Below, in pieces: positions 1 through 11,572 of a stretch of 64,000 nucleotides of DNA. Source of the DNA: Paraburkholderia sp. D15 (GTDB lineage: Bacteria; Pseudomonadota; Gammaproteobacteria; Burkholderiales; Burkholderiaceae); NCBI RefSeq assembly GCF_029910215.1, contig NZ_CP110396.1, forward strand, positions 1,488,001 to 1,552,000. The letters are read 5' to 3'. Under the pieces are notes generated by a model that had not been told where the DNA came from, searched no databases, and saw only the letters and a program-made list of their open reading frames with translations. How positions within the stretch are numbered: the first letter of the stretch is position 1; the number at the start of each line of letters is the position of its first letter. Position numbers and translations under genes: made by a program.

Positions 1-237
1 CACGTGCGTGACTGGGTGCTCGGCACGAACGGCAAGTGGGTCACCATGGGTATCCCGTCGGACGGCTCGTACGGTATTCCTGAAGACATCGTCTACGGCG
101 TGCCGGTCACGTGCGAAAACGGCGAATACAAGCGTGTCGAAGGCCTGGAAATCGACGCGTTCTCGCGCGAGAAGATGGACCACACGCTGAACGAACTGCT
201 GGAAGAACGCGAAGGCGTTCAACACCTGCTCGGCTAA
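1..237 (+). CDS. mdh: Malate dehydrogenase, C-terminal part
   Basis: This is the last 78 codons of a gene that begins before the window. The reading frame is open from base 1 and ends at TAA 235-237. The peptide carries the C-terminal signature of bacterial cytosolic malate dehydrogenase ([15 protein letters not shown], then [13 protein letters not shown] and a helix ending in HLLG). The enzyme interconverts malate and oxaloacetate with NAD in the TCA cycle. It lies just upstream of other carboxylic-acid genes on the same strand but is separated from them by a terminator. Only the C-terminal fold is visible; the NAD-binding and active-site residues are outside the window. Confidence 0.93.
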   Translation, partial: HVRDWVLGTNGKWVTMGIPSDGSYGIPEDIVYGVPVTCENGEYKRVEGLEIDAFSREKMDHTLNELLEEREGVQHLLG

Positions 238-253
238 GCGCTCGATGCAGTCG

Positions 254-296
254 AACCGGAACGCCGTGCTGTCGAAGCAACGGGTTCCGGTTTTTT
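254..296 (+). terminator. Rho-independent terminator after mdh
   Basis: A 9-bp perfect stem (AACCGGAAC at 254-262 with GTTCCGGTT at 284-292) has a 21-nt loop and runs into six T residues (291-296). It starts 17 nt after the mdh stop, so mdh transcription probably ends here. The following lyase gene would then need its own promoter in 297-458. Confidence 0.75.
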
Positions 297-458
297 ACGT
301 GCGAAGGGCAAAGCGGGCCGGTGTCTTACATCTGGCTTTGGACTGGCTACCGCACCTGATCCGATCGCGCTTTGCGCCACCGCTGCCTTGCAGCACGGCA
401 CGCAGAGCGCGTCCGAATCAGCAATCTCTCAACACAAACCACGCCCCTGACGCCGAAG

Positions 459-1556
459 ATGCGCGCCCTCACACCCGCCGAAGTGCTGTTTGACGGCGAA
501 GTGCCGCCCGCTGTGCTGCCTGCCTGCGATCACTACGCCGGCAGCGAAAAGCTGATGCTGAAATCGCTCGCGCTGCAGCAGCAACTCGGGCCGGTGTTCG
601 ACATCACGCTCGACTGCGAGGACGGCGCTCAGGTCGGCCGCGAAGCGGAGCACGCGGAGCTGGTCGCGTCGCTGCTCGGCAGCGAGCATGACCGCTTCGG
701 GCGCGTCGGCGTGCGGATTCACGACTTCGATCACGCGCACTGGCGCGACGACGTCCGTCTCATTCTGCGGGCCGCGAAGCGAGCGCCTGCTTACATCACG
801 CTCCCGAAAATCCGCAACGTTCCCGACGCCGCCGAAATGGTCGCCTTTATCGAGGCGATGCGGCGCGAGCTCGGCATTGCGCAGCCGGTGCCGGTGCAAC
901 TGCTGGTCGAAACCCACGGCGCGCTCGCGCACGCGTTCGATCTCGCCGCACTGCCCGGCGTCGAGGCGCTGAGCTTCGGCCTGATGGATTTCGTCTCCGC
1001 GCACAACGGCGCGATCCCCGACAGCGCGATGCGCTCGCCCGGCCAGTTCGATCATCCGCTGGTGCGGCGCGCGAAGCTGGAGATCGCGGCCGCCTGCCAC
1101 GCACACGGCAAGGTGCCGTCGCACAACGTCAGCACGGAAGTGCGCGACATGAGCGTGGTCGCGAACGACGCCGCGCGCGCCCGCAACGAGTTCGGCTATA
1201 CGCGCATGTGGAGCATTCATCCGGCGCAGATCGAGGCGATCGTCGCGGCCTTCGCGCCGCGAGACGAGGAAATCGCCACGGCGACCGAGATCCTGCTCGC
1301 CGCCCAGTCCGCCCAATGGGGACCGACGCGCCATCACGACACGCTGCACGATCGCGCCAGTTATCGCTATTACTGGTCGGTGCTACGCCGCGCACATGCC
1401 ACGGGCCGCGCGATCGCGCCAGACGCCGCGCCGCTGTTCGGCGAAGTGGGTACTGACATAGGGACAGGCGTCGGGGCGAACACACGGGCAAGCCACGCCG
1501 AGTACGCGGTTCAACCTGAAGCAACGAGCAGGCACAAAGGAGATTGCGGGAGATGA
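459..1556 (+). CDS. HpcH/HpaI aldolase / citrate lyase-type CoA ester lyase
   Basis: A 365-residue protein of the CitE-like CoA-ester lyase family (TIM barrel, Mg2+-dependent cleavage or formation of malyl-CoA-type esters). Family features visible are the acidic DCEDG motif near residue 57, the strand-end TLPKIR, VETHGAL, and the [11 protein letters not shown] segment. The ATG at 459 was chosen because the codons upstream (from 372) encode a basic stretch unlike the family, whereas [14 protein letters not shown] begins like homologues. The gene ends ATGA, overlapping the prpC start by four bases, so the two are translationally coupled. The substrate is uncertain: malyl-CoA, citramalyl-CoA or a related ester. 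Its position with prpC and prpD suggests a role in propionate or C4 acid turnover, which is inference. Confidence 0.85.
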   Translation: MRALTPAEVLFDGEVPPAVLPACDHYAGSEKLMLKSLALQQQLGPVFDITLDCEDGAQVGREAEHAELVASLLGSEHDRFGRVGVRIHDFDHAHWRDDVRLILRAAKRAPAYITLPKIRNVPDAAEMVAFIEAMRRELGIAQPVPVQLLVETHGALAHAFDLAALPGVEALSFGLMDFVSAHNGAIPDSAMRSPGQFDHPLVRRAKLEIAAACHAHGKVPSHNVSTEVRDMSVVANDAARARNEFGYTRMWSIHPAQIEAIVAAFAPRDEEIATATEILLAAQSAQWGPTRHHDTLHDRASYRYYWSVLRRAHATGRAIAPDAAPLFGEVGTDIGTGVGANTRASHAEYAVQPEATSRHKGDCGR

Positions 1557-2749
1557 GCGAGACAACGCAAAACGCCGGTGCACAAGGTGCACAAGGCGGC
1601 GAAGAACCCAAAAGCGGCTTCAAGCCGAAGAAGTCGGTCGCCCTGTCGGGCGTGACCGCGGGCAACACCGCGCTGTGCACGGTCGGCAAGACCGGCAACG
1701 ATCTGCATTACCGCGGCTACGACATTCTCGACATCGCCGGCGCGTGCGAATTCGAGGAGATCGCCTATCTGCTGGTCCACGAGAAACTGCCGACGCAGGC
1801 CGAACTCACCGCTTACAAGACCAGACTCAAGGGCATGCGTGGCCTGCCCGCGAACGTCAAAGCCGCGCTCGAATGGATTCCCGCCGCCGCGCACCCGATG
1901 GACGTGATGCGCACCGGCGTCTCGGTGCTCGGCACCGTGCTGCCGGAGAAGGACGACCACAACCTGCCGGGCGCACGCGACATCGCCGACAAGCTGATGG
2001 CCTCGCTCGGCTCGATGCTGCTCTACTGGTATCACTACTCGCACAACGGCAAGCGCATCGAGGTGGAAACCGACGACGATTCGATCGGCGGCCATTTCCT
2101 GCATCTGCTGCACGGTGTGGAGCCGTCGAAATCGTGGGTCGACGCGATGCACGTGTCACTGAATCTGTACGCCGAGCACGAATTCAACGCGTCGACCTTC
2201 ACGGGCCGCGTGATCGCGGGCACGGGCTCGGACATCTATTCGGCGATCACCGGCGCGATCGGCGCGCTGCGCGGCCCGAAGCACGGCGGCGCGAACGAGG
2301 TCGCGTTCGAGATCCAGTCGCGCTACCAGACGCCGGACGAGGCCGAGGCGGACATCCGCAGGCGAGTGGAGAACAAGGAAGTGGTGATCGGTTTCGGTCA
2401 CCCGGTGTACACGATCTCGGACCCGCGCAACAAGGTCATCAAGGAGATCGCGAAGAAGCTTTCGAAGGAAGCGGGCAACACCAGGCTGTTCAGCATCGCC
2501 GAGCGGCTGGAGTCGGTGATGTGGGAAGCGAAGAAGATGTTCCCGAATCTGGACTGGTTCAGCGCGGTGTCGTATCACATGATGGGCGTGCCGACGGCGA
2601 TGTTCACGCCGCTGTTCGTGATTGCCCGCACGGCCGGCTGGAGCGCGCACATCATCGAGCAGCGCATCGACAACAAGATCATTCGTCCGAGCGCGAATTA
2701 CACCGGACCGGAGAATTTGAAGTACCTGCCGCTAAATAGGAGAAAATAG
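1553..2749 (+). CDS. prpC: 2-methylcitrate synthase
   Basis: A 398-residue citrate-synthase-fold enzyme that condenses propionyl-CoA with oxaloacetate to 2-methylcitrate, the first step of the methylcitrate cycle. The catalytic triad is visible: His244 in GPKHGG, His283 in GFGHPVY and Asp334 in NLDWFS. The length and the short N-terminus fit PrpC rather than the longer hexameric GltA. ATG 1553 is preferred over a TTG nine bases upstream because it overlaps the preceding stop and has AAGGAG at 1537-1542 upstream. The extra N-terminal residues (Gln/Gly-rich, about 20) look disordered. The dehydratase prpD and acnA, which complete the route to 2-methylisocitrate, follow on the same strand; the lyase PrpB is not in the window. 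Confidence 0.95.
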   Translation: MSETTQNAGAQGAQGGEEPKSGFKPKKSVALSGVTAGNTALCTVGKTGNDLHYRGYDILDIAGACEFEEIAYLLVHEKLPTQAELTAYKTRLKGMRGLPANVKAALEWIPAAAHPMDVMRTGVSVLGTVLPEKDDHNLPGARDIADKLMASLGSMLLYWYHYSHNGKRIEVETDDDSIGGHFLHLLHGVEPSKSWVDAMHVSLNLYAEHEFNASTFTGRVIAGTGSDIYSAITGAIGALRGPKHGGANEVAFEIQSRYQTPDEAEADIRRRVENKEVVIGFGHPVYTISDPRNKVIKEIAKKLSKEAGNTRLFSIAERLESVMWEAKKMFPNLDWFSAVSYHMMGVPTAMFTPLFVIARTAGWSAHIIEQRIDNKIIRPSANYTGPENLKYLPLNRRK

Positions 2750-2853
2750 CGGCCGCTGTGCGTTTTTCAAGGCGCGTGCAGTTCCACGACGCGGTCGCCT
2801 GGACCGGCAGCCCGCGCATTGTTCAACCGAAACTAGATAGAAAGGTTTTCTCC

Positions 2854-3360
2854 ATGAAAAAGCTGATGATCGCCGCCGTGATTGGCGCCCTGTCCACGAC
2901 GATGCTGACCGCCGCGACTGACGCCGCCGCGCAAACGGCGACCACCACGACGAAGCCGGCCGCCAAGGCCGTCGCCAAGCGTCCGCAACCGAAGCGTCTG
3001 ATCAAGCGCAAGCCGAACGCAGCCAAGGAAGCGAAGGTCGATCCGGTGCCGGACGGCGCGGAAAAGTGGTCGTGCAACGAAGGCCTCTCGTTCGACCTGA
3101 AGGGCGACATGAAGCGTGACCAGATCGTCACGGTTCACTGGGCGAACAAGAACTACAACCTGCCGCGCGAAGCGACCACCACGGGCGCCGACCGTTTCCA
3201 CGACGCCGCATCGGGTATGGACCTGGTCGTGATCCCGACCAAGGCCATGCTGTTCTCGGACAAGGACAGCTCGCGTCTGGCCGACGAGTGCAAGACGGCC
3301 GCGATGGTGCAAGGCGCACCGGCGCCGACGCAATCGAACGCGATCAACAACAGCAACTAA
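2854..3360 (+). CDS. Exported MliC-like small protein
   Basis: A 168-residue secreted protein. It has a signal peptide ([18 protein letters not shown]) with a likely cleavage after AAAQA near residue 27, a basic Lys/Pro/Arg linker (about residues 30-60), then a domain with two cysteines (WSCNEG and ADEC). The domain order - Cys, VTVHW strand, YNLP, G-x-R, short strands, second Cys - resembles the MliC/PliC lysozyme-inhibitor fold, but the match is by eye and weak. The ATG at 2854 follows an A/G-rich stretch and gives a clean signal peptide; the ORF extends upstream without start-like features. It sits between prpC and prpD, an unexpected place for an envelope protein. Function is unproven. 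Confidence 0.65.
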   Translation: MKKLMIAAVIGALSTTMLTAATDAAAQTATTTTKPAAKAVAKRPQPKRLIKRKPNAAKEAKVDPVPDGAEKWSCNEGLSFDLKGDMKRDQIVTVHWANKNYNLPREATTTGADRFHDAASGMDLVVIPTKAMLFSDKDSSRLADECKTAAMVQGAPAPTQSNAINNSN

Positions 3361-3382
3361 GCATCGTCAGGAAAGCTCCCCG

Positions 3383-4834
3383 ATGTCCGCTCCGATTTCC
3401 AACGTGCGACCCGACCCGGACCCAGTCCTGGCCGATATCGTCGACTACGTTCTGGACTATCAGATCGACAGCGCGCTCGCGCTGGAAACCGCGCGTCACT
3501 GTCTGATCGACACGCTCGGCTGCGGACTCGAGGCGCTCACCTACCCGGCCTGCACCAAGCTGATGGGACCGATCGTGCCGGGCACGATCGTCCCCAACGG
3601 CGCGAAGGTGCCGGGCACGTCGTTCCAGCTCGACCCGGTTCAGGCCGCCTTCAACATCGGCGCGATGATCCGCTGGCTCGACTTCAACGACACGTGGCTC
3701 GCCGCCGAATGGGGGCATCCGTCGGATAACCTCGGCGGCATTCTCGCGACGGCCGACTGGCTCTCGCGCAGCGCCATCGCAGCCGGCAAGACGCCGCTGC
3801 CGATGAAAGACGTGTTGATCGCGATGATCAAGGCGCACGAAATTCAAGGCTGTATCGCGCTCGAGAACTCCTTCAACAAGGTCGGGCTCGATCATGTCCT
3901 GCTGGTCAAGCTGGCGTCGACGGCGGTAGTCGGGCAACTGCTCGGCCTCACGCGCGACGAGCTGATCAATGCGGTGTCGCAGGCGTTTGTCGATGGACAG
4001 GCGCTGCGTACGTACCGCCACGCACCGAATACCGGCTCGCGCAAGTCGTGGGCCGCCGGCGACGCGACCTCGCGCGCGGTGCGCCTCGCGCTGATCGCGA
4101 AGACCGGCGAGATGGGCTATCCGTCGGTGCTCACCGCGAAGACGTGGGGCTTTTACGATGTGCTCTTCAAGGGCAACGCGTTCCGTTTCCAGCGCCCGTA
4201 CGCGTCGTATGTGATGGAAAACGTGCTCTTCAAGATTTCTTTTCCGGCAGAATTCCATGCGCAGACCGCGGTGGAAGCGGCGATGACATTGCACGCGCAA
4301 CTCGAGCGCGAAGGCCGGCGCGTGGAAGACATCAAACGCATCACGATCCGCACGCACGAAGCCGCGATCCGCATCATCGACAAGACCGGCCCGCTGAACA
4401 ATCCGGCCGACCGCGATCACTGCATTCAGTACATGATCGCCGTGCCGCTGATCCACGGCCGACTGACGGCCGCGGACTATGAGGATTCGATTGCGCGGGA
4501 CGCGCGCATCGATGTGCTGCGCGCGAAGATGGCGTGTGTCGAAGACGCGCAGTTCACGCAGGATTACCACGATCCGGAGAAGCGTTCGATCGCCAATGCA
4601 CTGACGATCGAATTCAACGACGGGTCGTCATTCGACGAAGTCACGGTCGAATACCCGATCGGTCACAAGCGTCGTCGCGAAGACGGGATTCCGTTGCTGG
4701 TCGAGAAGTTCAGGACCAACCTCGCGCGCCGCTTTCCGGTCAGGCAACAACTGGCGATTCTCGACGTGTCGCTGGATCAGGCACGGCTCGAAGCCATGCC
4801 GGTCAATGAGTACGTCGATCTGTACGTCATTTAG
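3383..4834 (+). CDS. prpD: MmgE/PrpD family 2-methylcitrate dehydratase
   Basis: A 483-residue MmgE/PrpD-family protein, the usual length for PrpD, which dehydrates 2-methylcitrate to 2-methylaconitate without an iron-sulfur cluster. Family landmarks are the N-terminal helical part with DTLGCGL, the conserved WLDFNDT and [10 protein letters not shown] segments and, later, the HPNTGSR-like [21 protein letters not shown] region. The start ATG has AGGAAAG upstream. It is 22 bases after the MliC-like gene and 45 bases before acnA, so it is part of one transcription unit with prpC and acnA. No PrpF isomerase or AcnD is present here. Pairing with acnA suggests the PrpD plus general aconitase route. 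Confidence 0.93.
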   Translation: MSAPISNVRPDPDPVLADIVDYVLDYQIDSALALETARHCLIDTLGCGLEALTYPACTKLMGPIVPGTIVPNGAKVPGTSFQLDPVQAAFNIGAMIRWLDFNDTWLAAEWGHPSDNLGGILATADWLSRSAIAAGKTPLPMKDVLIAMIKAHEIQGCIALENSFNKVGLDHVLLVKLASTAVVGQLLGLTRDELINAVSQAFVDGQALRTYRHAPNTGSRKSWAAGDATSRAVRLALIAKTGEMGYPSVLTAKTWGFYDVLFKGNAFRFQRPYASYVMENVLFKISFPAEFHAQTAVEAAMTLHAQLEREGRRVEDIKRITIRTHEAAIRIIDKTGPLNNPADRDHCIQYMIAVPLIHGRLTAADYEDSIARDARIDVLRAKMACVEDAQFTQDYHDPEKRSIANALTIEFNDGSSFDEVTVEYPIGHKRRREDGIPLLVEKFRTNLARRFPVRQQLAILDVSLDQARLEAMPVNEYVDLYVI

Positions 4835-4879
4835 TCAAGTTAAGTACTGTAGTTCCGCGATCAAACCAAGGAAAACACC

Positions 4880-7597
<2,718 letters not shown>

Positions 7598-7659
7598 GCG
7601 GTTTCATTACGCTGAGCCAGCCGATAAGCGGCGACGCGAACAGCCAGGCTGTTTGCAGG

Positions 7660-7685
7660 GGCTGCGTCCTGTGGAGGACGCAGCC
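7660..7685 (+). terminator. GC-rich hairpin downstream of acnA
   Basis: A perfect 11-bp stem (GGCTGCGTCCT / AGGACGCAGCC) closes a four-base loop, without a following T-run. It is nine bases upstream of the true terminator and could stabilise the acnA 3' end. Confidence 0.5.
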
Positions 7686-7693
7686 GACTTTAG

Positions 7694-7721
7694 AAGCCCG
7701 ACCGTTGGTCGGGCTTTTTTT
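7694..7721 (+). terminator. Rho-independent terminator of the prpC-acnA unit
   Basis: A perfect 10-bp stem (AAGCCCGACC / GGTCGGGCTT) with loop GTT is followed by an uninterrupted T-run to 7721. It lies about 100 bases after the acnA stop and separates this unit from the convergent gene on the minus strand. Confidence 0.9.
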
Positions 7722-7807
7722 ATGGGCGCGGTTTGCGTTGCGGGTGTGTTGGGGTGTCGCGTGGGTGCGTTGTTTCGTGCGCAACGCTTTACCGGGACGT
7801 GGCGGAT

Positions 7808-8902
7808 TTACGGTGGACCATTCCTCGCCTGGAAAGCGCCGGGATTGTCTGTGATGCGGCGTTGGGACATGCTGGCGTTCCAGTCGGTGTTGTTGTTTGT
7901 GGTGGCTGTGGTGGCTGTGGTGGTCCGTGCGGGGGCCTGCGCAGCAACTGGTGCGATACCTGGTGCGGCGGCTCGCGTGACGACGTTGGCGCTGCGCTGC
8001 CGCGCGGCCCAGTCGAGAAGCGCTGCGCGCTCGGCCGAATCGCCGACCGGCGGCAATGGGGATATAAGCGCAGTCCATTCCGGTTGCGCCGATACGGACG
8101 GCCGCGTGAGGGACGGAATGGCTCGGATCGCCGCAAGACGCTTGTCGACTTGCGCCTGGCTCAAGCGCCCGACGTGCGAACGTTGAGCCGGCTGCGCGAG
8201 CTGAAGGGGTTTAGCGGGTCGAGGCGGCTTCTCAACGTTGCTTCGCGAATCACGGACAGCCGGAGTCGGCTCGGCATGCCGAACCGACTGCTGTGCGGAG
8301 CGTGCGAAATGTGCAACGCGTGCGCGCGGCAGTGCAGGCTCCGTGGATTCGGTGGACGGCGTGGTTTGCGCGCTTTGAGCCAGTTCGAGAACTTGCGTGG
8401 GCTTGCTTCCAGGCACACTAGAACCGTCCGATGGCGCCACAGGCGCACGTGCAGTCGCCACCATCTTCCCCTTGCCGTCTGGACGCGTTGTGCACGTCGC
8501 TAACAACCAGGCTAGCGCGATGCTGCACCCAAGAAAAATGACCGCCCCGACGACATGATCTGCACGCGACGAGCGCGGACGCGCCCTCGCCGAATCGAGG
8601 TATCGACGTGCCTCCGCCAACTGCGCGTCGAAACGATTGGCATGAGCATGCTGCACCGGCAGCTTATAGAGAAAGACATGCTTCGCATTACGAGCGACTG
8701 AAATCTGTTGCGCCGGAAGCGCGCCCCGTTCCATCGCGCTTTGTAGCGACCGTTGCAGATTGCTGGATACGACGGCCCGAGGCTCATGGCGTTCAGCCGC
8801 CTGCCCGGGTTTTCTCAAACCGAACGGCGGCGGCAACCCACTGAGCAACCGGGCATTCGGCAGCGCCAGATCGCCTTGAATCAAGGCTAGAGGTCGATTC
8901 AT
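7808..8902 (-). CDS. Hypothetical protein with one transmembrane segment
   Basis: A 364-residue protein of no family I recognise. Residues 1-115 form a soluble N-terminal part containing RSLQSAMERGALPAQQISVA and a helical RFDAQLAEARRYLDS. One membrane segment follows at about residues 117-136 (VVGAVIFLGCSIALAWLL). The remaining two thirds is low-complexity, Pro/Ala/Gln/Thr-rich and probably periplasmic, resembling linkers that reach through peptidoglycan. The start ATG overlaps the stop of the upstream Hpt gene by four bases, so it is the last gene of the OmpA-RR-Hpt run. The corresponding module near 34 kb lacks this gene. The topology would fit an envelope accessory of the adhesin/Tad region, which is inference. 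Confidence 0.7.
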   Translation of the reverse strand: MNRPLALIQGDLALPNARLLSGLPPPFGLRKPGQAAERHEPRAVVSSNLQRSLQSAMERGALPAQQISVARNAKHVFLYKLPVQHAHANRFDAQLAEARRYLDSARARPRSSRADHVVGAVIFLGCSIALAWLLATCTTRPDGKGKMVATARAPVAPSDGSSVPGSKPTQVLELAQSAQTTPSTESTEPALPRARVAHFARSAQQSVRHAEPTPAVRDSRSNVEKPPRPAKPLQLAQPAQRSHVGRLSQAQVDKRLAAIRAIPSLTRPSVSAQPEWTALISPLPPVGDSAERAALLDWAARQRSANVVTRAAAPGIAPVAAQAPARTTTATTATTNNNTDWNASMSQRRITDNPGAFQARNGPP

Positions 8903-9324
8903 CGCAAGGTATTCCCCAATGCGGGAGGCGTGGTTTCCAGTTGCATGATCAGAGTCCGCGCACGCGCCGCGAGCATGTCGATGGCGCCGTGGTCATGCGC
9001 GTGCGGGTTCGCGCTGAAATAGCGCAACGCTTCCATCAGGCTGCACGCGCCGACCAGGCCAACGGCACCGCTCAGTCGATGCAGCAAGCCGCGCAAGCGC
9101 TCTGTCTCGCCGTCGCGACACAACGCGCTGAGTTGGGCGATATCGTCCTCCATGGCGTGCCGCCAGTTGACGAGAAACGTGTCGAGATCGATGCCCTCCT
9201 CCGCAAGCGCCTCCAGATAACGTGGTTCGAGCGATTCGAACGACGCTTTCTCCACCGCGCCGAACGCGGACGATTGTTCTGCTTCTACCGTCTTGACTGC
9301 TCCGACGTCTACTTCTTCCACCAT
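8899..9324 (-). CDS. Hpt domain phosphotransfer protein (module 1)
   Basis: A histidine phosphotransfer protein. The phospho-accepting motif LLHRLSGAVGL has its His at residue 82 from the ATG at 9324, followed by the second helix (SLMEALRYF) typical of the four-helix Hpt bundle. The same frame is open upstream to a GTG at 9480, directly abutting the stop of the response-regulator gene; that would add 52 residues of unremarkable, Trp/Ser/Arg-rich sequence. I prefer ATG 9324 (MVEEVDVGAVKT) but the start is not settled. No histidine kinase is present nearby, so it must relay phosphate from a kinase encoded elsewhere, probably to the adjacent regulator. A second Hpt gene (33396-33785) occupies the equivalent place on the other side of the Tad locus. 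Confidence 0.8.
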   Translation of the reverse strand: MVEEVDVGAVKTVEAEQSSAFGAVEKASFESLEPRYLEALAEEGIDLDTFLVNWRHAMEDDIAQLSALCRDGETERLRGLLHRLSGAVGLVGACSLMEALRYFSANPHAHDHGAIDMLAARARTLIMQLETTPPALGNTLR

Positions 9325-9480
9325 TTCGCAGCGACTCGCCCACACGTTGACAGCGTATTGCTCTTTCCCGGCCCTTCGTCTCAGGAAGTTCCAGGAGAAA
9401 TACCACCCGGCCGGCGTCGCACAGCGATACGCAGTCGCGCTGGATTTCCACGAGTTCGAATGATTCACGGTTCGCACCAC

Positions 9481-10089
9481 TCAGTCGATCAGCTTGTGCA
9501 ACGTAGCGAATTCGATCAGTGCCGCTAGCGACGACAGGCCAAGTTTTTCCTGAATTCTGCTTTTGTATGTGCTGACTGTTTTGTCGCTCAGGCACAGGCG
9601 ACCGGCGATTTCCCGGTTGCTTACGCCCCGCGCCAGGTGCTGCAACACCTCGACCTCGCGCGCCGACAGCGCGCTCAATCCACCTGGCGTTGTGGAGTCG
9701 GTCGTGTCGACCGGGAAGCAGTCGTAGCCAAACAGGATGGTCTTCAGCGCTGTGATCAATTCGCTGATGTCGCGCGCCTTGCTGACGTAGCCATTCGCGC
9801 CGGCATTGCGCGTGTAATTGGCCATGACGTGCTCCGGCTTGGCCGACAGCACGAGAATGCGCGTTGCGACGTTCTGGGCGCGAATGCGCCGGATCATGGA
9901 CAACCCGTCGAGTCTCGGTAAATCGAGGTCGAGAATGACGAGGTCAGGATGTTCTTTCAGGATCATGGCGAGGCCATCTTCGCCGTCACCACACTCGCCG
10001 GCGAGTTCCAGCTCTGGATCGGCCCGCAGCACGTCGGCTATCGTCCCCCTGATGATTGGATGATCGTCAATAATCGCAATTCTCTTCAT
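9481..10089 (-). CDS. LuxR/NarL-type response regulator (module 1)
   Basis: A 202-residue two-domain response regulator. The receiver domain shows the acidic pair DDHP, the phospho-acceptor Asp54 (VILDLDLPR), LVLSA and the conserved Lys in GYVSKA. After a short linker the LuxR helix-turn-helix follows (LSAREVEVLQHLARGVSNR, then DKTVSTYKSRI). ATG 10089 is preferred over starts up to 84 bases upstream because GGAG lies seven bases before it and the protein begins at the canonical strand (MKRIAIIDDHP). It lies between the OmpA-like lipoprotein gene and the Hpt gene on one strand. It is a paralogue of the regulator at 33801-34442. Likely targets are the adhesin or pilus genes, by position only. 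Confidence 0.93.
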   Translation of the reverse strand: MKRIAIIDDHPIIRGTIADVLRADPELELAGECGDGEDGLAMILKEHPDLVILDLDLPRLDGLSMIRRIRAQNVATRILVLSAKPEHVMANYTRNAGANGYVSKARDISELITALKTILFGYDCFPVDTTDSTTPGGLSALSAREVEVLQHLARGVSNREIAGRLCLSDKTVSTYKSRIQEKLGLSSLAALIEFATLHKLID

Positions 10090-10222
10090 TGACAGCTCCA
10101 TTTTCGTGATGACCAATGGGCGCAACACGGAATTGCAATTAGCCCAACGTGAAATCGGAACAAATACTAACAATATTCCCGCACCGCTTCTTCTGGATAA
10201 CGAAGCGATATTTCACAAATGG

Positions 10223-10251
10223 TTGACAGATTTTTCTCGCGAGAATCTACA
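10223..10251 (+). promoter_or_regulatory. TTGACA box with palindrome in the spacer
   Basis: A perfect -35 hexamer TTGACA (10223-10228) is followed 17 bases later by TCTACA (a TACAAA lies two bases further). A perfect 12-bp palindrome TTCTCGCGAGAA (10234-10245) sits in the spacer, where a bound repressor would block RNA polymerase. It reads on the plus strand inside the 237-bp gap between two minus-strand genes, so it would drive a short antisense or small RNA rather than a known gene. The palindrome could equally be an operator for the minus-strand regulator gene. Confidence 0.35.
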
Positions 10252-10285
10252 AAACTCCTACACGTGCGTTCGTTGTCTTGAAGAT

Positions 10286-10320
10286 GGCATGACCTCGCCA
10301 TGACACAGCGAGGCCATGCC
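10286..10320 (+). terminator. Hairpin at the lipoprotein 3' end
   Basis: A stem of GGCATG-A-CCTCGC paired with GCGAGG-C-CATGCC (one mismatch, nine-base loop). On the plus strand it is followed by TTTGC and on the minus strand by no T-run, so it is a weak terminator at best. It lies seven bases after the stop of the minus-strand OmpA-like gene. Confidence 0.4.
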
Positions 10321-10326
10321 TTTGCA

Positions 10327-11475
10327 TCAATGCGGTGGCTGTGACTGAGCCTGCGGTTGCGGTTGTGTTTGCGATTGTGCCGACGGTTGAACCGGCCCCT
10401 GCGTCTTCGTGGGCTGGCCCGGCGTTGGCGAAGCGCTACGCGCAAATTCCAGTTCGACGCGCCGGTTCGGCGCCAGACAATCGATCAACGCCTGACGATC
10501 GCGGTCGTTACATTGCACCACCGGATCTTCCTTGCCGTGGCCCCGCGCGGCGATCGGCGTCTTGACGCCGCCGCCTTGCAGGTACCGCTTGACGGTCTCG
10601 GCCCGTTTCGCCGACAACTGGCGGTTATAGCCGTCGCTGCCCAACCGGTCCGTGTAGCCTTCGACGCGAATCGCGGTCACGTCGTCCGCCTGCTTCAGAT
10701 CGCGAACCAGTTGATCGAGCTTGTCCTTGCCTGTCGGCAGCATGCCGGCCAGATCGCCGCGATCGAACCTGAAGGTGGCGTCGGCCTGCAGCGTCATCTT
10801 CTGCGGGATCGGCGACGCAACCGGCGCGACTGGCGGCGGCGTACACGCTTCGAGCGCGGCGCCGATAGCCGGCATGCCTTTCTCGACGCCGTCCACCAGC
10901 CGCTGACTTTCACTGAAGTCACGCGTCCACGCCTCGTGACCGGCATGGATCAGCTCGACTTCCGAGCACGCGGTCAACCGCTGCGCCTCCTGGCACTGCG
11001 GGAATAACGGCGAGGTCTTCGCGGCCAGGATTTGCTGCCATAGATCGGGCCGCACGATCGCCGCGGTCCGCAGCTCGGGATTGTCGGCGGACAAACCCTG
11101 ACTGGTTTCCAGCGCGGTGGTCAGCGTGTTGGCCTGAACCAGCGCTTCCTCGATGAACCCCCAGCCGTCGTGACTGGCGCGTTCGTCACGCGCGGCATTC
11201 AGCCAGCACTGCGCCTTGTCGCCGAAATAGTTGTTCTTGCGATCGCCCAACGCATTCAGGCGCGTCTGCACGCTGGCCAGCATCGCGCCATTCCTGATCC
11301 CGCCATACGTCGCGATCCATTGCGGCGTGACCGCGCCGGCCGCCTGGCTCTGCGTCGCCTTGAAGCCAGTCTGCAACACCGTCGGGTCCTGAATCTGCAG
11401 GCGTTCGCGCGTTGGCGACGACGCACACCCGCCAAGCACCGCGGCAAGCGCGATGCCAATTAACGAATACTTCAT
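10327..11475 (-). CDS. OmpA-family lipoprotein (module 1)
   Basis: A 382-residue outer-membrane lipoprotein. It has a lipobox signal peptide (MKYSLIGIALAAVLGGC, Cys17 lipidated) and a helical middle domain with conserved cysteines (KAQCWLNAARDERASHDGW and FPQCQEAQRL). The C-terminal OmpA-like peptidoglycan-binding domain has FRFDRGDL, VEGYTDRLGSDGYN and APNRRVE. A Gln/Pro-rich tail of about 30 residues ends the protein. It would tether the outer membrane to peptidoglycan near the pilus or adhesin. It is clearly paralogous to the protein at 34486-35550 in architecture and specific sequence (ERLxIxD, VLQTG, HDGWGFxEEA, CLAPNRRVE). In each module the regulator and Hpt genes follow it. Confidence 0.9.
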   Translation of the reverse strand: MKYSLIGIALAAVLGGCASSPTRERLQIQDPTVLQTGFKATQSQAAGAVTPQWIATYGGIRNGAMLASVQTRLNALGDRKNNYFGDKAQCWLNAARDERASHDGWGFIEEALVQANTLTTALETSQGLSADNPELRTAAIVRPDLWQQILAAKTSPLFPQCQEAQRLTACSEVELIHAGHEAWTRDFSESQRLVDGVEKGMPAIGAALEACTPPPVAPVASPIPQKMTLQADATFRFDRGDLAGMLPTGKDKLDQLVRDLKQADDVTAIRVEGYTDRLGSDGYNRQLSAKRAETVKRYLQGGGVKTPIAARGHGKEDPVVQCNDRDRQALIDCLAPNRRVELEFARSASPTPGQPTKTQGPVQPSAQSQTQPQPQAQSQPPH

Positions 11476-11495
11476 GTCTGTTTCTCATGGAAAGA

Positions 11496-11524
11496 GGGTC
11501 GCACGGGAGCTTCCCGTGCGACCC
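11496..11524 (-). terminator. Strong hairpin after the autotransporter gene
   Basis: A perfect 13-bp GC-rich stem (GGGTCGCACGGGA / TCCCGTGCGACCC) has a three-base loop. On the minus strand it is followed by TCTTTCC, a partial U-tract. It lies 48 bases past the autotransporter stop and 20 bases before the lipoprotein start, so it insulates the two minus-strand genes. Confidence 0.7.
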
Positions 11525-11572
11525 AGACAGCTAACGCCTCGAGCGTCCAATCAAAGGCCGGAAGGCCCCTGT

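Noticed and set aside
8899..9480. Full-length Hpt frame starting at GTG 9480
   Set aside because: The added 52 residues look non-coding and lack a Shine-Dalgarno site. The shorter ATG 9324 start was preferred, but the longer form is not excluded.
10106..10303. 65-codon plus-strand frame between the regulator and lipoprotein genes of module 1
   Set aside because: No domain and no Shine-Dalgarno sequence; it overlaps the promoter region and is better explained as non-coding.
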